A DNA stretch of 64,000 nt from an uncultured Oscillospiraceae bacterium. GTDB taxonomy: Bacteria > Bacillota > Clostridia > Oscillospirales > Oscillospiraceae. The DNA lies in the NCBI GenBank assembly GCA_900759385.1, contig CAAEUZ010000099.1:26741-90740 (forward strand). The letters are read 5' to 3'. The position numbers and the translations under genes are program-made. Positions 31,792-40,524 of the stretch are shown one piece after another (within the stretch, counting starts at the first letter, position 1; each line of letters begins with the position of its first letter). A model generated the notes under the pieces. It worked only from the letters and a program-made list of their open reading frames with translations. It was not told the DNA's origin and did no database searches.

Positions 31792-34770
31792 TTATTCCTC
31801 CCCGAAGGTGATGTTGAGGGTTCGCGGAGCGGCGTCGTAGCAGGTGAAGATGGTCTCGCCGTTCTCGGTGGTACGGGCGCTCCAGCCCGCGCTGGCGGTG
31901 GAGGCCGCGCCGGAGACGGCGCACTCCATCATGCCGCCCTCGGCAAACTGTATGGTGGCGCCGGCCTCGCTGGATGAGATCATGGCGGGCAGGTTCACGC
32001 GCGTGAGGTGGGTGCCCTCCTGTTCGCCGCCGGCGCTGTAGAGGCGCGCGGCGCGGTTGAGGCCGACGTAGATGTCGCTGCCGTCGCGGTGCCAGACGTC
32101 GGCGTCCACGGCGATGTCCAGGTCCGAGAGCGCCTCGCCCAGGGAGATCTTTGCGCCGGTGGAGGTCTGGTAATCGCCGTCGTACATGGCGGCGCGGTTG
32201 TTTTCGGCCCCGGCGGTGAAGGTGGCGTCAAAAGCGCCGTCGGAGTAGCCGCCGGAGACGGAGAGCGTCATGTTGTAGGCCGCGGCCGAGGCGTACATGA
32301 GCTGGTTTTCCATCACAAAGCTGTAGCCGTGCGCCTGGCGGAAGGCCTCCACGGTCTCCAGGTTGGTGCGCGCGGTCTCCTCGTTGCCCACCGTGAAGTC
32401 GCAATGGTAGTAGATCGCTATGGGCATGTCCCAGCGCGCGGAGATATCCGACCAGTTTGAGCCCTGATAGCAGACGGTGGAGCAGTTCTGCAGCAGTATG
32501 GTGCGCTCGCCGGCCACGGTGAGGTAGAAGGGCAGGCTGATGACGTTCTGCGCGCTGTACTGCGGCACAGGGTTGGTGTCGCCCGGCACACCGTAGCCGG
32601 TGTTGAAGAGTATGCCGTTGTTCCAAAGCGAGAGGAAGCTCTGCTGGGGGCTGTTGCTGCTGGTATACCAGGTGTGCTGGTTGGCACCTATGCCCGTGGT
32701 GTTCAGGCCGTAGCTGCTCATGGCCTCCAGCTGGCGGCGCAGCTCGTAGTTTTCGCGCTCGGGCGAGGCGTGGGAGTTGGTGTAGAAATGCACGCCGACG
32801 TAGTAGCCGCGCTCGCGGAAGTAATCGAGCTGGGCGGCCAGATTCTCCCGCTGGGGGAAGTACTCGCTGTCTATGGGGTAGTTCATGCCGTATTCCAGGC
32901 TGCCGCAGACGAGGTCGGTTATGCCATCGCCGTTCACGTCCGCAAAGCAGGGCACGCAGTTGTTGCCGAACTTGGCGTTGTAGTTGCCCTTGTAGTTCTC
33001 CTCGTCCAGCTCGATATAGCCCGCGTTGTCAAAGCCGGAGCCGTTGTTTATGAGCCTGGCGATATAGCCGTCGAAGGTGCCGATGGCGAGGTCGTTCGTG
33101 CCGTCGCCGTCCAGGTCGGCGATGCGCGGGGCCGTCCAGCTGCCCTCTATGCCGAGGGCGGTGAGCTCGGTGGAGGCGTCCACGGTGAGCCGGGAAGCGC
33201 CGCTGCCGTAGTAAACGAGCAGGCGCCCCTCGTTGGAGCCCACAACCAGGTCGGCGCAGCCGTCGCCGTCCAGGTCGCCCGCGTCGGGCAGGGCCTGACC
33301 GGTGAGGCCGGTGGTCAGGAAGAGTTCCGCGCCGGCGAAGTCCAGGCCGCCCAGGCCGCGGAAGAGGTAGATGTTCCCGTCCGCCGCGCCGCAGAGGATG
33401 TCCGAAACGCCGTCGCCGTCGGCGTCATATACGACCGGCGCGCTGTACCCGGCGCTTATCGAGCCTAGCTGCACGGCCTCCTCCGTCTTTATGCGCCCGT
33501 CGTAGCCGGTACCCTTGAAGAAATAGACCCCACCGTCCGAGGAGCCGGAGACGATGTCGAGCACGCCGTCGCCGTCCAGATCGGTGATGCAGGGGTAGGC
33601 TCGCTGGTCGTAGCTGGTGTCGTCAACAAAGTAGCTGCCGCCGTTGGAGAGCTCCGTGAGCGTGAGCCAGCTCTCCCCGGCCGCGGTGTGCGTGCCGGAG
33701 GAGTAGGCGCTCTCCTCGTAGTCCATGGTGAAGCTCATCTCGTCCGCGCTCTGGCCGAGCAGGCTGGTCACCGTCTCGGCGTAGAGGAACCAGGTGTAGC
33801 TGTTGCGGATGAGCGTATAGCTGGGGATCTGGCTGTACTCCCGCGCCAGCTCGGCAAAGGCTACGCCGGAGCCGTTTTCAAAACCGGTGATCTCCTCAAA
33901 GTGCAGCTCCCAGCTCATGGCCGGGTTGCCGTGCGAGCCGAAAACGCGCCAGACGCTGTAGCCCACCGTGCGCTTGCTGACGAAGGAGGCAAAGGCGTTT
34001 TCCAGGATGCGGGCGGCGGAGAGCGCCGTGTCGGACAGGGCGCGCTGCTCGTCCGTGCGGTTCTCGAGCGAGGTGCCCAGCGTGTAATAGGGGTTGGGCA
34101 GCAGCCCGGAGCAGAAGAAGACCCAGCCCTCGCCGCAGGCGTTCACGGTGCTCAGCGAGAGGCCGCGCCGCGAGCAGATGGTCACGGCCGTGTCCGGCAC
34201 CATGCCCACGCCGCGGTCGAGGCCCTCCAGCTCGGGGAACTCGGTGTAGGCCTCGTAGAGCGTGTAAAAGTCTCGCGTTATGTCCTGTATGTCCTGCAGG
34301 TCCCCGCTGACCTCGGGGTATTCCATGTGATAGGGGTACTCGTCCACCTCACGGAAGCTCTTCGCGCCGAAAAATTCGGCCGGGAAGAAGTCATAGAAGC
34401 CGTTGGTGAGATAGACCGCGCCGCCGTTTTGCGCGTAAGAGATGATATCGTCGCGCAGCGTTCCGGCGTTGGCGGCGGTCATGATGCTCTCGTCGGGGTA
34501 GAGGATGTCGTAGCCGGAGAGGTCGTATCCGCCGGAAATGTCCACCGCCTCGGCGTCAAAGCCCAGCAGCAGGGGCTGCTCGAGACGGGAGAGGGTGTCC
34601 TCCCAGGTCCGGGAATCTGCCCCGCCGTCATAGAGCACGGCGGCGCGCAGGCCGTATTCCCCGCCGGAAATCTCGGCCTCGGGCAGGTCGTTTTGCCGCA
34701 CGCTTGTGCAGCCGGTGAGCAGAGATATGATGAGCGCGCACATGAGTGCGAGCGCCGCAAGCCTTTTCAT
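31792..34770 (-). CDS. Large lipoprotein with FG-GAP/VCBS repeats and deacetylase-like part, in the dlt operon
   Basis: 992 residues from the ATG behind GGAGG. The signal peptide ends in a lipobox (SLLTGC, Cys21). Residues about 30-230 resemble a GATase1-like fold (YDILYPDES...NGGAVYLTNGFYDFF). Five calcium-type repeats follow at about 397, 447, 496, 550 and 610 (DLDGDGVLD, DADGDGVSD, DLDGDGCAD, DLDGDGTND, DVNGDGITD), as in integrin-like beta-propellers. After them comes a TIM-barrel-like segment (AQLDYFRERGYYVGVHFYTN) like DUF2194/polysaccharide deacetylases. The tail is beta-rich. It is cotranscribed with dltA; a role in binding or modifying wall polymers is inferred. Confidence 0.8.
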   Translation of the reverse strand: MKRLAALALMCALIISLLTGCTSVRQNDLPEAEISGGEYGLRAAVLYDGGADSRTWEDTLSRLEQPLLLGFDAEAVDISGGYDLSGYDILYPDESIMTAANAGTLRDDIISYAQNGGAVYLTNGFYDFFPAEFFGAKSFREVDEYPYHMEYPEVSGDLQDIQDITRDFYTLYEAYTEFPELEGLDRGVGMVPDTAVTICSRRGLSLSTVNACGEGWVFFCSGLLPNPYYTLGTSLENRTDEQRALSDTALSAARILENAFASFVSKRTVGYSVWRVFGSHGNPAMSWELHFEEITGFENGSGVAFAELAREYSQIPSYTLIRNSYTWFLYAETVTSLLGQSADEMSFTMDYEESAYSSGTHTAAGESWLTLTELSNGGSYFVDDTSYDQRAYPCITDLDGDGVLDIVSGSSDGGVYFFKGTGYDGRIKTEEAVQLGSISAGYSAPVVYDADGDGVSDILCGAADGNIYLFRGLGGLDFAGAELFLTTGLTGQALPDAGDLDGDGCADLVVGSNEGRLLVYYGSGASRLTVDASTELTALGIEGSWTAPRIADLDGDGTNDLAIGTFDGYIARLINNGSGFDNAGYIELDEENYKGNYNAKFGNNCVPCFADVNGDGITDLVCGSLEYGMNYPIDSEYFPQRENLAAQLDYFRERGYYVGVHFYTNSHASPERENYELRRQLEAMSSYGLNTTGIGANQHTWYTSSNSPQQSFLSLWNNGILFNTGYGVPGDTNPVPQYSAQNVISLPFYLTVAGERTILLQNCSTVCYQGSNWSDISARWDMPIAIYYHCDFTVGNEETARTNLETVEAFRQAHGYSFVMENQLMYASAAAYNMTLSVSGGYSDGAFDATFTAGAENNRAAMYDGDYQTSTGAKISLGEALSDLDIAVDADVWHRDGSDIYVGLNRAARLYSAGGEQEGTHLTRVNLPAMISSSEAGATIQFAEGGMMECAVSGAASTASAGWSARTTENGETIFTCYDAAPRTLNITFGEE

Positions 34771-34842
34771 GGGGCACCTCCGGAAATACTGCGCCGCCTC
34801 CGCGGCGCGCAATGCCTGTATGCACAGGCTGCTGTAACCTTC

Positions 34843-34871
34843 ATTTTACCACGCCTTGCCTGCCATTGCAA
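34843..34871 (-). promoter_or_regulatory. Promoter of the lipoprotein-dltA transcript
   Basis: Minus strand -35 TTGCAA (34866-34871), 17-bp spacer, -10 TAAAAT (34843-34848). It is the mirror image of the promoter beside it. Confidence 0.7.
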
Positions 34872-34876
34872 CGCGC

Positions 34877-34905
34877 TTGTAATGGACGATGCCGCGTGGT
34901 AAAAT
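34877..34905 (+). promoter_or_regulatory. Promoter of the flavodoxin/ferredoxin gene
   Basis: -35 TTGTAA (34877-34882), 17-bp spacer, -10 TAAAAT (34900-34905), about 30 nt before the start. Only 5 bp separate its -35 from that of the divergent promoter, and 34843-34905 form a 63-bp imperfect palindrome. Confidence 0.7.
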
Positions 34906-34934
34906 GTTGCCAACCATGAACCGGAGGGATCGAT

Positions 34935-35696
34935 ATGGAGATAAAAAACGCCGCCGCCGTGTATTTTTCCCCCGGCGGCACGACGGGGCTGGCCGCCAGG
35001 ACTGTGGCCGCGGCCCTGGGCGAATGTAAGGAGTACGACTTCACCTCCCGGGCGGAGCCGGTCACTCTGGGCTCGGACTGCGCCGCCGTCTTTGCCGCGC
35101 CGGTCTTCGGCGGGCGTATACCGGGGGTGTTCGCGGACTTCCTCGCCTCGGTGAAGGGCGAGGGCACGCCCGCCGTGGTGCTCGCGGTCTACGGCAACCG
35201 CGACTATGAGGACGCCCTGCTCGAACTCGCCGAAGCGGTGAAGGCGCGCGGCTTCCGTGTGGTGGCCGCGGGCGCGTTCATAGCGCGGCACTCCATAGTG
35301 ACCGAGATCGCCGCCGGGCGCCCGGACACCGCCGACAGGGCCGCCATGGCCGCCTTTGCAGGGAAGGTCCGCGACAAGCTGGCCGCCGGCGACTTCTCGG
35401 AGCCGCATATCCCCGGCGCCCGCCCGTACAGGAAGTACGGCGGGGTGCCCATGCACCCGGGGGCCAACCGGCAGCGCTGCGTGAAATGCGGCAAGTGCGC
35501 CAGGGAGTGCCCCGCCGGGGCCATACCCGCCGACGCGCCCTTCAAGACCGACAACGACAAGTGCATAACCTGCATGCACTGCGTCTTCACCTGCCCCAAC
35601 TACGCCCGCGGCCTCAACCCGGTAATGCTGGCCGCCACGCGCACAAAGCTGAAAAAGGCCTGTGCAGCGCGCAGGGAGCCGGAGATGTTCCTGTAA
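34935..35696 (+). CDS. EFR1-type flavodoxin-ferredoxin fusion protein
   Basis: 253 residues. The N-terminal flavodoxin-like domain starts AAAVYFSPGGTTGLAARTVA and has the loop AAPVFGGRIPG. Two 4Fe-4S motifs near the C-terminus are RCVKCGKCARECPAGAI and KCITCMHCVFTCPNYAR. Such EFR1 proteins are probable electron carriers in anaerobes; partners are unknown. GGAGGG before the ATG. It is expressed divergently from the dlt lipoprotein and is a single-gene unit. Confidence 0.85.
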   Translation: MEIKNAAAVYFSPGGTTGLAARTVAAALGECKEYDFTSRAEPVTLGSDCAAVFAAPVFGGRIPGVFADFLASVKGEGTPAVVLAVYGNRDYEDALLELAEAVKARGFRVVAAGAFIARHSIVTEIAAGRPDTADRAAMAAFAGKVRDKLAAGDFSEPHIPGARPYRKYGGVPMHPGANRQRCVKCGKCARECPAGAIPADAPFKTDNDKCITCMHCVFTCPNYARGLNPVMLAATRTKLKKACAARREPEMFL

Positions 35697-35708
35697 GTCA
35701 GGGCAAAT

Positions 35709-35752
35709 TATCCCCCGCCTCTCCCGAAAAAGCGGAGAGACGGGGGATAATT
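35709..35752 (+). terminator. Terminator after the flavodoxin/ferredoxin gene
   Basis: ATCCCCCGCCTCTCCCG and its partner GCGGAGAGACGGGGGAT around an AAAAA loop, followed by AATTGTTTGG. Confidence 0.7.
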
Positions 35753-35786
35753 GTTTGGAGGGGCATAATAGCGTGACGGCGTCGGG

Positions 35787-37910
35787 TTACCGTTCCCCGC
35801 GGAAGAAGCGCCTGAACATCCGGCCCAGCGCGCCCTCGCGCTCCGCCGGCGGTTCCGGTTCGGCCTCGGTGGCCAGGGCCCAGTCCATCTGCGTGAGCTG
35901 GGCGTCGATGCGCTCCGCGCCGCCGTGTATGGGGCCGTAACTGCCGTCGGCGTGCAGCTCGCGGGCCTTGACGTTGTCGGCCAGGCAGACGTCCATGATG
36001 CGGTGGAGCTTGGCGCGCACGGCGCTGTCATAGATGGGGCAGGCGGTCTCCACCCGGCGCTGGGTGTTGCGGGTCATGAAGTCCGCCGAGGAGATGTACA
36101 TGCGCTCGCCCTCGCCCTCGCCGAAGCAGTAAATGCGCGAGTGCTCCAGGAAGCGGCCGACTATGCTGACTATGCGTATATTGTCTGTCTCGCCCGGGAT
36201 GCCGGGCAGGATGCAGCAGATGCCGCGCACGACCATATCCGTACGCACACCCGCGCGGGAGGCCTCGCGCAGCTTTTCGATGATGTCTATGTCCGTGAGC
36301 GAGTTTATCTTGAACCTCATGCGCCCGCGCGGCCCCTTGGCGATCTCCTCGTCCATCAGGCGCAGTATGGTGCGCTTGAGGGAGTGCGGCGCGACGAGCA
36401 GGTGCGCGTAGTCCCCGTCCAGCTCGCCGATGGACATGTTCTTGAAGAACTCCACCGCGTCCTGGCCTATGTCGGGATTGGCCGTGAGCAGGGACACGTC
36501 GGTGTACTGCGCGGCGGTCTTCTCGTTGTAGTTGCCGGTGCCCACCTGGGTGATGTAGCGGATCTGGCCGCGCTCGCGGCGGGTTATGAGGCAGATCTTG
36601 GAGTGGATCTTGTAGTTCTCAAAGCCGTAAAAAACGGTGCAGCCGGCGTCCTCCAGCCGCTCGGACCAGTCTATGTTGTTCTGCTCGTCGAATCTGGCGC
36701 GCAGCTCGATGAACACCGTCACGTCCTTGCCCTGCTCGGCGGCGTTGCACAGGTATTCCACCAGCTTGGCCTTGCTGGCCAGGCGGTAGATGGTGATCTT
36801 TATCGAGATGACGTCCGGGTCCTCGCTGGCCTCGCGCAGCAGGTTGAGGAAGGGGGACATGCTCTCAAACGGATAGCTGAGCAGCCGGTCGGAGCGCGTG
36901 ATCTGCTTTATCATGCTCTCTGAGCTGTTCAGCCCGGAGCAGCGGCAGGGCCGGAACTCCGGATAGGTCAGCGAGCGGCGCAGCTCCTCCGGCAGCCGGC
37001 CCGCCAGGGAAAAGGCGTAATTGAGGCAGAGCGGCGCGCTGGTGCAGTATATCTGCCCGTCCGTGACGGGGAGACGTTTTTTCAGATATTCGAGGAAGTC
37101 GCCCTCTATCCTCTCGCTGAGCTCCAGCCTGACCGGGGCCAGGCGGGTGCGCTGCTTGAGCGCCTTGCGCATCTTTTTGCGGAAGTCCTCGTTTTCGTCC
37201 AGGTCGAAGGCCTCGTCCTCCGGGTTTATGTCGGCGTTGCGCGTGACGCGGAAGACGCACTTGGCGCGCACGTCGTAGTTGGAGAAGATGTCCTCCGTGT
37301 GGTGCAGGAGCAGCTCCTCCATGTGGATGTAGCGCAGCCCCTCCGTACCGGGCAGGAAGAGCACGCCCGGCAGGGCATCCGGCACGGGTATGACGCCGAA
37401 GACGTCGCGCGAACGGTACTTCACCCACGCGCCGATGTGCAGCACGTTGTTCCTGAGGTGGGGGAAGGGGTGGTGGGTGTCCACAATCTGCGGGGATATG
37501 ATGGGCTCCACCTCGGCGCGGAAATAGCGCTGGCAGAACTTCTTCTCGCTGCCTGTGAGCTCATCCCAGCCCAGGCGGCAGATGCCGTAGCGCCGCAGCA
37601 GGCGCTCCAGCCCCATGCAGATCGCCTCGCGCCGGCGGTAGAGCGGGCGCACGGCCGCGTATATGGCCTGCAGCTGCTCGAGCGGGGTCATGTTGGAGCG
37701 CGAGTCGCGCCGTTCCGGCTCGATGCCCATCAGGTCAAACAGGCTGCCAACGCGGATCATGAAGAACTCGTCGAGGTTGCTGGTGAAGATGCTGGCGAAT
37801 TTCAGCCGCTCGAGCAGCGGGACAGCGTCGTCCGCGGCCTCGGCCAGGACGCGCTCGTTGAAGGCGAGCCAGCTCAGCTCGCGGTTTTGCGTGTATATAT
37901 GGGAACTCAT
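35787..37910 (-). CDS. ppk1: Polyphosphate kinase 1
   Basis: 707 residues, the usual size. Starts NRELSWLAFNERVLAEA, typical of PPK1. The phosphorylated His lies in NYKIHSKICL near residue 434, and the second conserved region in SSADFMTRNTQRRVE. It polymerises ATP gamma-phosphate into polyphosphate. It starts inside the last codons of the exopolyphosphatase gene (ATGA overlap), so synthesis and breakdown enzymes are coproduced. Confidence 0.93.
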   Translation of the reverse strand: MSSHIYTQNRELSWLAFNERVLAEAADDAVPLLERLKFASIFTSNLDEFFMIRVGSLFDLMGIEPERRDSRSNMTPLEQLQAIYAAVRPLYRRREAICMGLERLLRRYGICRLGWDELTGSEKKFCQRYFRAEVEPIISPQIVDTHHPFPHLRNNVLHIGAWVKYRSRDVFGVIPVPDALPGVLFLPGTEGLRYIHMEELLLHHTEDIFSNYDVRAKCVFRVTRNADINPEDEAFDLDENEDFRKKMRKALKQRTRLAPVRLELSERIEGDFLEYLKKRLPVTDGQIYCTSAPLCLNYAFSLAGRLPEELRRSLTYPEFRPCRCSGLNSSESMIKQITRSDRLLSYPFESMSPFLNLLREASEDPDVISIKITIYRLASKAKLVEYLCNAAEQGKDVTVFIELRARFDEQNNIDWSERLEDAGCTVFYGFENYKIHSKICLITRRERGQIRYITQVGTGNYNEKTAAQYTDVSLLTANPDIGQDAVEFFKNMSIGELDGDYAHLLVAPHSLKRTILRLMDEEIAKGPRGRMRFKINSLTDIDIIEKLREASRAGVRTDMVVRGICCILPGIPGETDNIRIVSIVGRFLEHSRIYCFGEGEGERMYISSADFMTRNTQRRVETACPIYDSAVRAKLHRIMDVCLADNVKARELHADGSYGPIHGGAERIDAQLTQMDWALATEAEPEPPAEREGALGRMFRRFFRGER

Positions 37911-38818
37911 ACGCGGACACCTCTGGACTCGAGCACGCTGAGCATATAGCCCTCGCGCACGCCGTATTTGCTCGTCACCACCGTGCGCGAGCCGTAGAGC
38001 TCCGCGGCGGCGCTCAGCAGCGCAATCCCCGGGAGCATGGTGTGGATGCGCTCGGGGGCTATTTTGAGGATGCGCCGTGTCAGCTTTTTGGGATTGTCCT
38101 GCGCCTGACGCAGGACCTTGGAGAAGAACTGGGTCTCATACCCCTCCCGAGGCGGCTCGCCCACCATGCCGCGGTAGAGCGCCAGGGCGCCGCGCGCCGT
38201 GCCGCCCACGCCGCACATGGGCTGGGCGCAGTAGCCCTGGGAGTCCGGCAGGACGCCGGCCAGGGCGCGCCGGGCCTCGGCCTTCAGGGCCGCCAGCTCG
38301 CCTGCCGTGGGTATGATGCCGCTGACGCATTTGTTGAAGAGGCTCAGGGAGCCGAGCGGGACGCTGCGGGCCGCCGCGGCCCTGCCCGCCTTGAAGAACA
38401 CAAGCTCCGTGCTGCCGCCGCCGACGTCCACCAGCAGCCCTTCCTCGCCCGGCATGGAGCGCACCGCGCCGTGGTAGTCGAGCATGGCCTCCTCATAGCC
38501 GGAGAGCACGCGGATGTCAAAGCCGGTCTCGCGGCGCACGCGCTCGATGACAACTTCGCGGTTGGTGATGTTGCGCAGGGAGGCGGTGGCGAAGGGGAAC
38601 ACCTCGCAGTCGGGCAGCAGATCCGTGGCGTCGCGGAACTTGGCCATGACATCCACCAGGCGGTCTGTGCCCTCGTCGGAGAGCGCGCCGTCCTTGCCGA
38701 TGTAGGCCGCGAGCCCGGCGGTGTACTTGTTGTTCAGTATGGGCGTGATCCCGTCGCTGTCCACGCGGTAGACCACGAGCCTTATGGTGTTGGAGCCGAT
38801 GTCAATTACGCTGTACAT
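37907..38818 (-). CDS. ppx: Ppx/GppA-family exopolyphosphatase
   Basis: 303 residues from the ATG behind GAGGG. Contains the ASKHA pattern: MYSVIDIGSNTIRLVVYR, VDVGGGSTELVFF near 128 and GVGGTARGALAL near 205. It has only the two catalytic actin-like domains and lacks the C-terminal helical extension of the 500-residue E. coli type, as is common in Firmicutes. It hydrolyses polyphosphate ends or pppGpp. A TATAAT box (near 38850) precedes it. Confidence 0.88.
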   Translation of the reverse strand: MYSVIDIGSNTIRLVVYRVDSDGITPILNNKYTAGLAAYIGKDGALSDEGTDRLVDVMAKFRDATDLLPDCEVFPFATASLRNITNREVVIERVRRETGFDIRVLSGYEEAMLDYHGAVRSMPGEEGLLVDVGGGSTELVFFKAGRAAAARSVPLGSLSLFNKCVSGIIPTAGELAALKAEARRALAGVLPDSQGYCAQPMCGVGGTARGALALYRGMVGEPPREGYETQFFSKVLRQAQDNPKKLTRRILKIAPERIHTMLPGIALLSAAAELYGSRTVVTSKYGVREGYMLSVLESRGVRV

Positions 38819-38912
38819 TATATCCCTCTTTTTAATCACATACATAATTATTATACCACAGCGCAGGCGCGCTTTTCAGCAAATCTCTGTGAAGGGATTG
38901 TAAAATGAAAGT

Positions 38913-38940
38913 AAAAAGCCCTCCCTGAAAAAGGGAGGGC
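38913..38940 (-). terminator. Terminator of the GntR-ABC-SGNH operon
   Basis: Minus strand GCCCTCCCT, loop, AGGGAGGGC followed by TTTTTAC. It lies just after the SGNH lipoprotein gene. Confidence 0.8.
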
Positions 38941-38947
38941 GGGGGAT

Positions 38948-39712
38948 TTACAGCCAGGCGTGGGTCCTTATATACTGCAGCACCATCCGGTGTGCCTCGG
39001 CGTTGAGGTGGTATCCGTCGCCTATGTGCAGCGACTCGGGCAGGGCGCCGCCGTCATCGCGCACGGCTGCGGCGCTGTCGATAAAGCGGACGCCCTCGGC
39101 CTCGGCCACCTCATAAATCCAGCGGCTGGCCTGCGTGAGCTTATCGTTGTTGATATCGCCCTGATAGGGATAACTCTCCGCCACGGGGAAGAGGGAGGAG
39201 CAGATTATCTTCGAGTCCGGGCTCGCGGCCTTCAGCGCCTCCAGCATCTGGGCGTATTCGCTCTTGAAATACTCCTCGTCCATGAAGCTTACGCCGTTGG
39301 CGCCGACGTTGACTATTATATACTCCGGACGCCTGAGCGCGGCGGCCCCGGCCAGGGACATCTGTGCCTGGGTCTCCGGGTAGAGCACGCCGTCTATGTC
39401 CCAGCGGTTGAGCGTCAGCGTGCCGCTCGGGGGCGTCCAGACCTGCTCCGGGGGGAGGATGCCCTGCAGGCGCAGCGCATTCGTGTTGCTGTCGCCGTAA
39501 AAGACTATCGCGTCTATATACTCCTGGCCCATGTCCGCCGTCACGGCCAGCTGCACCGGCTCGGGCGTGGCCGAAGGCGTCGCCGCCGGCAGGGGCGTGG
39601 CGGTGAGCGTGGGCAGCCCGGCCGGGGAGGTGGGCAGTACGCCGCCTGAAAAACCGCAGGCACCCAGCAGCGTCAGGGCGGCGGCGCACAGCAGTGCGCA
39701 CAGACGTCTCAT
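38948..39712 (-). CDS. SGNH/GDSL-type hydrolase lipoprotein
   Basis: 254 residues from the ATG that overlaps the permease stop (TGATG). A signal peptide with lipobox LLGACG (Cys near 18), a Pro/Thr/Ala linker, then an SGNH-like domain: AIVFYGDSNTNAL (GDSN block), IIVNVGANGVSF and the C-terminal IGDGYHLNAEAH (Asp-His). The hydrolytic fold suggests an esterase acting outside the membrane, possibly on wall or polysaccharide ester groups. Upstream frame extension has no ribosome binding site and is rejected. Confidence 0.82.
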   Translation of the reverse strand: MRRLCALLCAAALTLLGACGFSGGVLPTSPAGLPTLTATPLPAATPSATPEPVQLAVTADMGQEYIDAIVFYGDSNTNALRLQGILPPEQVWTPPSGTLTLNRWDIDGVLYPETQAQMSLAGAAALRRPEYIIVNVGANGVSFMDEEYFKSEYAQMLEALKAASPDSKIICSSLFPVAESYPYQGDINNDKLTQASRWIYEVAEAEGVRFIDSAAAVRDDGGALPESLHIGDGYHLNAEAHRMVLQYIRTHAWL

Positions 39713-40524
39713 CACGGCAGGTTGAGCCTGCGCTTGAGCGAGAACGCAGTTATGGCGTAGAGCGCGGCGCAGTAGACCAGCTCCAGCGCACACATGCTCA
39801 GCAGGAACACGTGCCCGTAGTCGAGATAGTCCATGCGGTAGACGAAGTCGAGCGGCATCGAACTGAGGCCCACGCCCACAGCCGCAATCAGGGAGACGGA
39901 AGCTATCTGGGTAACTATGCCGATGCCGATGAAGACGAGCACGCTGTAGAGCACCTTGTGGTCGGAGAAGCCGAAGCCGAGGCTCATCGAGGCGTAAAAC
40001 GTGAGGCACGCGGCCAGGGAGGCCAGCAGCATGAGAAGCAGCACCTCCAGCACAAAGCTCACCAGCTCAAAGGCGCCGATGCCGTAGGCCTCGGCAAAGC
40101 GCTCGAACATCCCGCTCATATCGCTCAGCACATAGCGCGTCAGCTCCACCGGCGAGGTCACGAGCACTATGCTCAGCATAAGCGCGATGAAGGCCACGAT
40201 TATCCAGACCGCCGAGCATATCAGCTTGCTCCAGAGCTGTGTGTGTATGCCCGCCGGGAGCGAGAAGGTGAGGTAGCCCTCGTCGGAGAGCAGGCTGCGG
40301 TAGAAGCGGTAAACAAGCAGCACCAGGGTTACCACGCCCATGGCGCAGAGGGCCAGGAAGTAGATCACCACGATGATCGCGCCCAGCGCCGTCAGCGCGG
40401 CATTGCCGTTGATGAGGCGTATGCCGAGATTGGCGGCCAGCGCGAGCACCAGCAGCCCGCCGAGGAAGGGCAGCATAACCCGTCCGGTGGCCCGGAACTC
40501 ATATTTCAGGAGCTTGCCTAGCAT
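39712..40524 (-). CDS. ABC transporter permease
   Basis: 270 residues with about six helices, beginning MLGKLLKYEFRATGRVMLPF as is usual for ABC-2-type permeases next to GntR/YtrA regulators. Overlaps the ATPase gene by 7 nt. The substrate is unknown; related systems handle cell-envelope stress or antibiotics. Confidence 0.8.
   Translation of the reverse strand: MLGKLLKYEFRATGRVMLPFLGGLLVLALAANLGIRLINGNAALTALGAIIVVIYFLALCAMGVVTLVLLVYRFYRSLLSDEGYLTFSLPAGIHTQLWSKLICSAVWIIVAFIALMLSIVLVTSPVELTRYVLSDMSGMFERFAEAYGIGAFELVSFVLEVLLLMLLASLAACLTFYASMSLGFGFSDHKVLYSVLVFIGIGIVTQIASVSLIAAVGVGLSSMPLDFVYRMDYLDYGHVFLLSMCALELVYCAALYAITAFSLKRRLNLP

Noticed and set aside
30333..31811. A 492-codon plus-strand frame across dltA
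   Set aside because: Antisense shadow, Gly/Val/Arg-rich, no signal or motif.
33688..34902. A 404-codon plus-strand frame opposite the lipoprotein gene
   Set aside because: Antisense to a lipoprotein gene with lipobox and repeats, and it would start with no ribosome binding site.
38948..40009. Longer frame upstream of the SGNH lipoprotein
   Set aside because: The extra 99 residues are an out-of-frame reading of the ABC permease gene; the lipoprotein signal starts at 39712.
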